64,000 nucleotides of DNA, from assembly GCA_900095095.1 (NCBI GenBank), contig FMBT01000319.1:360034-424033 (forward strand). The letters are read 5' to 3'. Position numbers and translations under genes: made by a program. Below the pieces are notes generated by a model, which was not told where the DNA came from, searched no databases, and saw nothing but the letters and a program-made list of their open reading frames with translations. How positions within the stretch are numbered: position 1 is the stretch's first letter; every line of letters starts with the position of its first letter. Shown piece by piece: positions 55,908-64,000 of the stretch. The DNA is from Fragilariopsis cylindrus CCMP1102 (Eukaryota > Bacillariophyta > Bacillariophyceae > Bacillariales > Bacillariaceae).

Positions 55908-58298
55908 CTAACTAACTCTCCTATTTTTCCAAACTTCTGGAAATATATCATCTGGAACTCGCATATCATGCCGGAATGACCAGATTTGATGATGATGTCG
56001 ATGATATTTCTGGTCTTCGAAATAAAAAGCATCGCGGGGGACATCGAATAGGATACCCCAAACAACATCTTGGGTGATGCTGACTTCTTCATGTTGTTGC
56101 AATTTCATTTCTAGTCTCTCAAAGACTTCTGCAAAATACAACGTATTACCATCGTTAGTAGTATATCGTTGACGTATACGACAGGGGAAAATCTGATGTT
56201 CGTCCCAATCATTATACTCTGTTCGATTTATATTCGTCGTCGTCTCATTTCCTTCCTTATTGGTTGACTTGAGAAGTATCGTCTCTCTTGGAACAACACC
56301 AGACCATTCTAAATATGGATTTCGACAGAATAAGTGTAGACCTTGATTCTCGTAATCCCTTTCCTCTATAGTTTGTAAATTTAAATCCACCATTTTGTTC
56401 AGTTCAAAAGCAGGGACGTAGTTTTCGTTTATTCTATTTTCAAAAGATTGAATATGTTCTTCCCATGCTCGACCCCATTCGCGTCCATAATCTACGGTAA
56501 TTTCTTCACCTTCCTTGATATCTCGAAGGGCCACAAAATTAAAAGAAAGACCTGCTTTTTCCAAAGTACCCCATTCTTCAACAGGCTTGTCCCTCCATTC
56601 TGGATGTGCCATTTGATCGTCTATCGCCCATACCACCTTAGTGTTGGGGTTAGAGTCATGGTTTATATGCGAAGTTAATAATCCGTAAGGACATAAAAGA
56701 AGGGTACTAAATAAAATTAAGTTAGATTTAATACAGCATAATAATAATGTGAGAGGATACAGACTCAATTTTGACACACATCACAGCAGGTACATAAGAT
56801 TATATCTGCTAATAATAATATTAATACAAGTACAGCACATCTCACCTTTCCTTATGACCAAAACAATAATTCAACAACAATTGATGATGGATAGGATTTT
56901 CATGGTCAGCTACAATTTCGAAATTTTCAGTGCCGTCTTTCTTATTGGTTATTATTTTCTTTTTGTCATAAATGGTAAAAGTTTTTCTCTCGGGAATATG
57001 AATGAGAGGCACAGGTGCCACAAGTGAACCTTTGGTTAAGGCACGACGCGCAAATGCTCCTCGTCCTGCATCAGGAATCTTACTAATTCCATCTTTAATA
57101 TTATCCATGCATCTACCATTGGCCTGCAGCCATTCTGGATCTCTTATACTGGAGTTGTAATGTTGCATACCCGATCCACCTTTTTGTTTTAGTAACCAAT
57201 CCACGGCAGAAGAATCTCCTGGCGGGTCTGTCTGAGGAATAGCGTGCATATTCCGAGATAGATCCCAAATCGAATTTAGACTTTGCAAAAATATTAATAA
57301 GTCTCCCTTCCAGTCGCTGTCACCATCTATAACTGCATCGTCAGCGTTACCGGTACTACTACTACTACTACTACTAGTGATAATGGACTGATATTTCTTC
57401 AAGATTTTGTCGATTTCTTTATAATTGCTTTTCAATGGAATCTTGTCATAGTCTCGTCGTGAAGTGAAATAACCTTGACCATAATTTCCGTATATTTCCA
57501 TACCAGCGGTAATATAACGTTTCGCTTTCCATCTTCGTCCAAAATATGGAGTATAACTACCAATTCCAGGAGATGAAAGTGTTGTTGTTGTTGTTATTGT
57601 GTCGTTGATACCTGGACCAGATAAACCCAATTGACGTGATCCGTAATCGTCTACTACATTGACTAATGATAACATACAATTGATTACTGCCCCAAGACCA
57701 GGAGAACAAGCTTTTACTTTTTTCACATTTTCTACCTCTTCTTTCATACCGCCAAAGCTAGCCGCCTTCCAGTGTCATAAGTAGTAATATAAAATTATAA
57801 ATAAAATAATAGGATGATTTTAGAATGAAAGATAGAGCAGAGTAACGTAGAACTGAACCAAATCAAACCGAAACAAACATAACCTAATTATAGCCCCATG
57901 GCATTGAGTTTTTGGTGGCTATGGCCGTGGCTGCGTAAACGACTTACCTTCCACGTATATTCTTCCCATAAAAAACTATAGCGTTTGTCGTGTCCAACAT
58001 GCCAGTTCATGTCATATGCTGGAATTACGAGGTCTCCATCGTCTGATAGTAAATATTCTCCCTTTTGAATGTCGTAATGTCCGGCAAATACCCCCATCCC
58101 AGCACCTGGGATAGTACTAGGAGCAAGATACATACCGCATTCTGAAGACGATGGCGACGGCGACGGTGGCGATGGCGACGATATCGTCGATGAAATTACG
58201 AGGAGAAGAAAAGCGACCAATGACGACGATGGTACCGCGGCTGCCAGTTGCGAAAGGAAGGGCGACTTTCGCCCAGTGAATATACCCATCCTCGTCAT
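55908..58298 (-). CDS. Secretory-pathway protein with two SET-like modules
   Basis: Exons 58298-57948, 57765-56846 and 56706-55908 encode 689 residues without a break. The N-terminus has a hydrophobic signal-like segment (SSSLVAFLLLVISSTIS). Module 1 starts APSTIPGAGMGVFAG and ends AGMEIYGNYGQGYF, but its central Asn-His motif is degenerate (INCMLSLVNV). Module 2 starts ISKIPDAGRGAFARRALTKG and has the canonical SHINHDSNPNTK and EGEEITVDYGREWG, the AdoMet and catalytic pseudoknot motifs of SET methyltransferases. A C-terminal part of about 190 residues (CRIRQRYTTNDG...FYFEDQKY) is unrecognised. SET enzymes normally methylate Lys in the nucleus, cytosol or plastid; a secretory address would be unusual. 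A signal anchor is the alternative reading. Confidence 0.75.
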
Positions 58299-58776
58299 TT
58301 TGATGGTGATGGAAAAACAACAATGATTTACTTTGCTTTTAATAATATGTCTCTGTATCTAATAAAAGATACTACAGTTGTACGGTATGTGAAATGTGAT
58401 CCTCACATTATGTCGGGGGATCGAGTATCAGTAATATTGAAAAAGTCTGAAGAAAGCTATGCAGGGGTAATAATTTTTTTGATGTACAGGAGCACCCGGT
58501 CTGAAAAATTCAATCGTGGAAAATACTTGAAACGCGCGCGATCATGGTATAATTATTTCGCCGAAAAAGGGGGATGATATATGCCCAACCCCCGAAAAAA
58601 TGAATTTTTTTCAGATTAATTACAAATTTTTCAGATTAATTATTTCCGCGCCCCCTTTTTTTTTCCAAATTATCTCCGCGCGAAAATCCGTGTCAAAATC
58701 GTGTACAGTAATAATGTTTAATAAAATACATACGAAGTAAATATATATTATGAAGTAAATGTTATAATATATATAT
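58299..58776. other. Intergenic region with a short direct repeat and G/C runs
   Basis: About 480 bases. AATTTTTTTCAGATTAATTA and AAATTTTTCAGATTAATTA are near-identical neighbours at 58603-58640. CCCCCGAAAAAATG at 58589-58602 resembles the reverse complement of 49054-49067. CGCGC-rich bits at 58530-58542 and 58647-58683 also recall the 49.0-49.3 kb block. Confidence 0.5.
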
Positions 58777-61700
58777 TCAATCCTGTTCTTCACTATAGTA
58801 ACTGCCTTCTTCCCCACTGTAATAGCTTTCCTCATCAGAATAGTAACTTCTGCTACCGCTTCCACTTCCGCTCCTTGAGCCTGTATACGAGCCGGAATGA
58901 GATCCGGTATGAGATGCCGTCCTTGAACCTGTATGTGATCCCGTATGTGATCCATGTGACCCCGTATATGAGCCCGTATGTGATCCCGTATGTGATCCCG
59001 TATGTGATCCCGTATGTGATCCCGTATGTGAGCCCGTATGTGAGCCCGTATGAGATGCCGAACGAGAAGCCGAGCGCGAATCCGAACGTGAACCAGAGCG
59101 ACTGCCATCTTCACTATAGAAGCTTTTGAACCACTACGTGAATCATAGCTCCCACTATTTTCATTTGAGTACATACTACGTGAACCACTACCTTCACCTT
59201 TCTCATCACCGTCTTCATAATCCTCACCATTACTTGCATCATCGTCTTGATTACTGTAGTAACTCCTACTACCTTCACTATTCTCTTCATCGTATTCGTC
59301 TTCATAATCCTCACCATTACTTGCATCATCGTTTTCGTTACTGTAGTAGCTCCCACCACTTTCATTTGAATATGAACTCTTCTCTTCATAATCCTCACCA
59401 TTACTTGCATCATCTTCGAAGGCATTTTCGCGTCCAAAGCCAGCGCCGCCACTAACGTCAAAACTATTATCATTTTCTTCGTCAAACATACCCGAAGCTG
59501 GAATTGGAAGACTAGCAGCAGCAATAGCAGCAGTTCCAGCCGTAGAGCCTTCCCCTCCTTGAACACCACCACCATTAGCACCACCAATAGAATATGCCCC
59601 AGTTTTCTCTTGCGAACGGCCCTTGCTCTTGTGAACAGCAGAGCGAGCTCTTTGATTGGCACTGCGTTCTTGCATAGTTTGTAAGGTCGAAACCAACTCA
59701 GCTTCTCGACCTTTGAATTTGATCCATCATGGCATCTACCTTTTCAGTTTCATCAGGAAGAACTTGACGCACTAAGGCGTCGACCTGAGCACGATACTCT
59801 TCTCGTTTTCCACGTTCTTTCGGTAGCTGTGGTAGCAGAGGTAGCAGATGCATCACCTGATTCACTGTAGGAGCCACTGTAGGAGTCACCCTCTATATCG
59901 TCTTGAGAAAATGTCCCCCGATTTTTGAATCTCCTGCCACACTGGAGTCTTGGTCATTCTTATTATCGAACGTGTTGGCAGCCCTTGGCAACCGCATCCC
60001 AGTCCCCACTTTCGATGGCAGCATCCATATCATCATTTTTCATTCTCACATCATCACTCATTTGATCTTTAGAAAGAGATTTACCAGCGTAGCTGTTGTT
60101 TTCAGAAATTTCGTCGTCTGCGGACGATCCGGAGTAAGAATCTTCTTCATGCTCATCTTCTTCCCCCATATCGAAAGATCCAGACGCATTGCCCTGTCCA
60201 GCAGAAAGTTCCTCGCTCTCACCAGCTTCGCGTGAATCGTAGGTGTCATCCTCCGAGCTGTAGGACTCGGATTCTGAACCAGATTGAGAAATTGTTCTTC
60301 GTTTTGTTCTTCTTCAAATGCTGGGGCTCCAAAGAAATTGTCTTCTCCGCCGTTGGCACCCCATCCTTGATTTGTTGAAGTAGAGGCAAAGGCATTGTCT
60401 GGAGTACCCCATGCAGGGGGTGAAGCCGTACCTCCAAAGATAATGTCTTCGTTATCACCAACTGATCTTTCATCTTCATCCTCTGCCTCGCTGTCAACTT
60501 CTTGATGGTTCGTCAAATGCATACATATTTTCTCCAGCACCAAACGAATTGTCATTCGAGTTTGATTGTGAATCCATACCAAAGTCATTATCCTCTTCGT
60601 CGTTCTTTTTATTTTTCTTAGTAAAACCAAAACGATTTTTTTCACCGTCAGTGCCTTGTTCTTGTTCTTCTTCGTCGTTACTACCGAAAGCTGATCTGTC
60701 GACTCCAAATCCAGACGACTTACCAAATGATTCATCCTTATCACCGGCGGAAGCGTCATCATCGTCTTGACCAAAGCCCAGACCTCCTTCGTCGTCGTCG
60801 TCATCATCATCATCTGCTTTATTCCCGACGCGCCCTCCTCCTTTTCGTAAGATGGTAGTGGAAACGGGCATCCTTTAACGACACATACCCGATGATCGCG
60901 CAAAGAACAAGTACGCCAAGAATACCACCTACAACGGGCCCTACAATCTATTTCTGTCGCTACCTGGATCTTCAGTTGGTGCATTAGTGGGAGCAACCGT
61001 TATTTCGATATCAGGAATGACAGGAAAGCTAGCATTTACTATTTTTAAAATGGTGCGCTGGTCCACTCTATTCAAGATAATATCCAATACACCGTCGGCA
61101 ATTAGGGCTTGTGTATACTCTGCATACTTAGTACTCACTTCTTGTGGATTCTCGTCGGTGATAGTAACTTGAAATTTGGCAAATGCCGTTTGACAAGTAT
61201 CTTCGGATGACAAGTTATCAGGACAATCGCTATCCAATATAAGGTATATGAGATCACTGTCTGGCAAAAACACGACTTCAAGCTTTCGACGTCGTAAGCT
61301 AGTAGTCTCTTCTACTTGTAGTTTTCTAAGTTCTGGTTTGTTGATATCACTCGGAACTACCTCATCGATTGAATTCTGAGCGAAAGTTGCGTAGGCTAAG
61401 TCGAGTCCAGTTCGACTGGAGGTACCTTCCGCAAGGTCTGCTGCTGTTAAACCCCCTCTATTGGAAATAATGAACGAATTATAGACTTCCGATTGTCCGG
61501 GCGTAAAAGTTGAACCGGGCGAAACGGATGGGGAGGAGGGCTGAGACATCGACGGAGCCGGTGACCATCCTTCTATCTGACTTAGTGCGGTAAGCGACTT
61601 CTAGGCAAACAAGCGGTAGAAAATCATCCTGTTCACTGTCGGTAGTGTCAGCTGGTTTCGATCCAAATATATATATACCGGTCTCATTTCCTAATTCCAG

Positions 61701-63451
61701 ATCTTCATATGCTAACAGAAGCGCTGCCGGGAGGTCAACGAATGCCAATCCCTCGAATGCATTTCCAGTTAATCGATTTATAAAATCAACATATTCAGTT
61801 TCATTTAGATAATTATCACCGTTAGAATCGGATGACTCTACTGCGGAGTAACAGGTTAATTCACCAAAGGTCGGAGGAAAGGTCTGATTATCGCCTTGAG
61901 GCTCAACAGTGGGAGTTTCTATTGTATTGGACGGTTTGATGTTACAGGAGCAATAGTCGGAGATGATCCACGACTTAAAGCAATGGCCGTATCGAGACAA
62001 ATTTGGACCAAAGTACTTTCCTCAGGAGATTCGCTGTCTGTCCTGGCTTCGAGCCGTAAATATCAATTGACCGTCACTTTCTGCCAATTTATTGAAATTC
62101 AATCTCAAGGAAGTATTTAGTCCATCGAACACAAGTATCTCGATGAATTCGTTACCAGTAAGACGATTCAAAAATACTAGATACTCCTGCTCGTTCATCC
62201 ATCATCTCGATCTAGATCTGACGATGCCATTGATCTTTGACAGAAAAATAAATCAAATGTAGGAGCAGACGTGGTCATGTCGGATTCTGATGGTTTTGGC
62301 GCTACGGATGGTTCAAGTGCAATGTATGTACCAGGATTTTGAACAGCCCAATCTGTTTCACAACAAAAAGTGTCTATGAATGCATCCTGTTCAGTAGAAA
62401 CTCTTTGTCCCGGTTTAGATCCAGAAATATCAACCTGACCGTCCTTTGTTGCGAACTTGTTGTAATTTTCCTGCATATTTTGCGGCAATTGTTCGAATTG
62501 TTTACCAGAATATTCATTGTTAGAGAGACGATTAACAAATTTGATGTAATCAGAGTTGTCCAAAAGATCATTTTGATAGCTGTCAGAAATCGATAAATCG
62601 ACGTTGCATTGTCCCCGATCAACAGTCGTGCTACAATCCACAGGAGCACGTGGTGTACTGGGAGTGGGATCAGTTATAGTCGTCTCATCGTCATTCGTTA
62701 TAACGATAGTACCATTATCGTTATTATTATTAGTGGACGTAGCCAGAATGATAGCTTGGGTAGATTCACAAAGTTTGTTGAGTTGTGCGTCTTGTTCTAC
62801 AGTTGGAGTTTGTCCTGGTTTGGAACCAGAAATATTTATTCCACCCAAATCGTCGTTAGCAATCTCATCGTAGTTATCCTTCAGAGCTGTTGGTAATTCA
62901 TCAAAAGATGACACAGCGACGTATTGTTCGTCGTCGTCGTCGTTCTGATTTTGACGACCAAGTTGATTCACAACATTAAAGTACTCATCTTTCGAAAGGA
63001 CATCGTCTCGATCAGTATCTCCCACAGCTAGTGCAATTTTACATTGCTGTAGACTAGCTGGCTGTAATATTCGATGATCTTGATCACTATTATTGTTGTT
63101 ATTATTATCCCCAGTTATTCTCATCTTTTGTTGTTTTTCCCTCAGGAATGATGTCAATCCTTCATTTCGCGGAGTATTAATTGCAAGAACATCACGATAA
63201 GACGTCGATAATGAAATTGTTCTTTTCGTTGTTGTTGTTGTTGTTTCCTTTATTATTGACGAGTCGGCGCTTGTTCCAGATAGACAAATTGAAAAAGTAA
63301 GAGCAACGATAACAGCTGCTGATATTATTCTCATCCGCAATATCGATTGGCGTCTTATTATTGTTGATCTCGTTCTAGTTGTACGAAGAGGAGATCGCTG
63401 TTGCTGTTGTGCTGCTGCTGCTGATGATATTACTCTCATCACTACAAGCAT
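58777..63451 (-). CDS. Large type I membrane protein, EF-hand-like modules, acidic Ser-rich tail (many frameshifts)
   Basis: Read as one gene of about 1550 residues. A hydrophobic signal or anchor (RIISAAVIVALTFSICLSG) is followed by four modules of about 95 residues, each with an acidic loop such as DTDRDDVLSKDEY or DSNGDNYLNETEY, then F.N.L, F..LP..L...Y, and three times GSKP. A Ser/Pro linker and a Cys-containing domain (LILDSDCPDNLSSEDTCQTA) come next. The membrane segment IVGPVVGGILGVLVLCAIIG lies at about 60888-60947. The tail is acidic and Ser/Tyr-rich, has a DAAIESGDWDAVAKG segment, a coiled DETEKVDAMMDQ region, SYYSNE repeats and (SHTG)n, and ends YYSEEQD. Breaks occur near 62212, 61943, 61610, 60940, 60885, 60510, 60290, 59810, 59715 and 59113. 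Function unknown; one gene rather than two is my inference. Confidence 0.5.
58900..59060 (-). repeat. (SHTG)n coding repeat
   Basis: The gene strand repeats a 12-base unit (GGATCACATACG) about ten times, encoding Gly-Ser-His-Thr, with flanking Ser-Arg and Ser-Asp variants near the C-terminus of the large membrane protein. Confidence 0.8.
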
Positions 63452-64000
63452 TACGACCCAGTGACATGATATCCTCTATTGAAAAATGGTATGGAGTAGG
63501 ATAGGTTCTTGACAGTGGTAACCGTGAACAGTTCGGACACGCTTCGCTGTTGCTATTCCTTGACAATAATGCTTTTCGTCGTCGTTGTTTCGTCATTCTC
63601 AATATGTACTGCACTCTCACGTTGTCGTTGTTGTTGTCGTTGTTGTCGACCTACAAGACCTTGAATCTTGATTTTGCCTACCGTCGATGGGAATAAAATT
63701 GGTTAGAGGAAAATTCGAATGAATACTAGTAGCTAGCTAGCTAGTTGGCAGATAATACTTGTACTACACAAAAGAAGAACTTTACTACTGTACAACACAT
63801 ACATACTGCGTAGGCCTACCGCTCTGCCGGTACCGAAATGGAATATTGATCTAGTAGTACTATTGCTTGCAATAGATTTACTAGTACATAAAAGTTTCAA
63901 GGATTTATTTTACGGACGAATTTGGTACGACACCCACTAAGTAAAATAGTCGTGATTGGATTATGAGATGGGGGCAAGAGTAATTTTCGTCTATTAATTG
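63452..64000. other. Region upstream of the large membrane protein gene
   Basis: An open frame (63375-63620, minus) overlaps the start of the large gene in another frame and begins with a non-ATG codon or at MTKQRRRKALL. If one base is missing near 63440 it could extend the protein N-terminus. Beyond it lie TTG/TCG triplet tracts (63618-63652) and CTAG-rich motifs (63725-63745). No other gene is seen to the window edge. Confidence 0.4.

Noticed and set aside
60058-60996. 312-codon minus-strand frame in the large membrane-protein gene
   Set aside because: It splices together out-of-frame pieces. The coherent acidic composition, the membrane segment and conserved blocks are in other frames, so this frame is a by-product of the frameshifts.
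1-64000. CRISPR arrays, bacterial operons, ribosome binding sites, prophage
   Set aside because: The window is eukaryotic: GT-AG introns, mitochondrial, plastid and ER targeting signals. No regularly spaced repeat-spacer array exists.

Overview
The window is nuclear DNA of a eukaryotic alga, most likely a diatom or a close silica-forming or ochrophyte relative. The evidence is AT-rich DNA, compact genes on both strands, short GT-AG introns of about 85-200 bases, and a plastid isoprenoid enzyme (ispD-type) carrying a signal peptide followed by a Ser-Ala-Phe cleavage motif, as expected for a complex red-lineage plastid. It also carries secreted Lys/Ser-rich and Ser/Pro/Thr-repeat proteins of the type abundant in diatom secretomes. 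No organism can be named from the sequence alone.

Layout. 1-8 kb: an orphan basic reading frame, a phytol/farnesol kinase-like membrane protein, an LtrA-like membrane protein, the splicing factor SNRNP27 and the dynactin subunit dynamitin. 8-20 kb: an ACOT9-like acyl-CoA thioesterase, an RCC1-repeat protein, an unknown basic protein, plastid ispD, a double-MYND protein and a type II membrane sulfotransferase-like protein. 20-36 kb: a cysteine hydrolase, a long-chain acyl-CoA synthetase, MBF1, the NVL/Rix7 AAA ATPase, a proteasome alpha-like protein with a signal peptide, an FCP/SCP-type phosphatase, an Erf4/GOLGA7-like protein and an unknown protein. 36-47 kb: a complete UGGT gene (ER glycoprotein folding sensor) and a complete mitochondrial 2-oxoglutarate dehydrogenase E1 gene. 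46.6-50.4 kb: a 3.8 kb gene-free block with degenerate repeats, hairpins, tRNA-like promoter boxes and a perfect 25-bp inverted repeat. 50-64 kb: a secreted repeat protein with silaffin-like lysine/serine clusters, a mitochondrial-type TPR protein, a secreted protein with two SET-like modules, and a very long type I membrane protein with four EF-hand-like modules outside and an acidic Ser-rich tail inside.

The genes do not form an operon or cluster. They are ordinary eukaryotic housekeeping genes mixed with lineage-specific secretory genes; several divergent pairs share 450-810 base intergenic spaces. The clearest window-wide signal is technical: at least a dozen conserved genes or exons are broken by one-base frameshifts, almost always a missing base in a short homopolymer, while the protein resumes immediately in the next frame. 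This is best read as consensus error in the assembly rather than gene death. The most interesting biology lies in the accessory secretory proteins at 50.4-53.3 kb, 55.9-58.3 kb and 58.8-63.5 kb, the proteasome alpha-like protein at 29.4-30.6 kb, and the repeat block at 47-49.5 kb.
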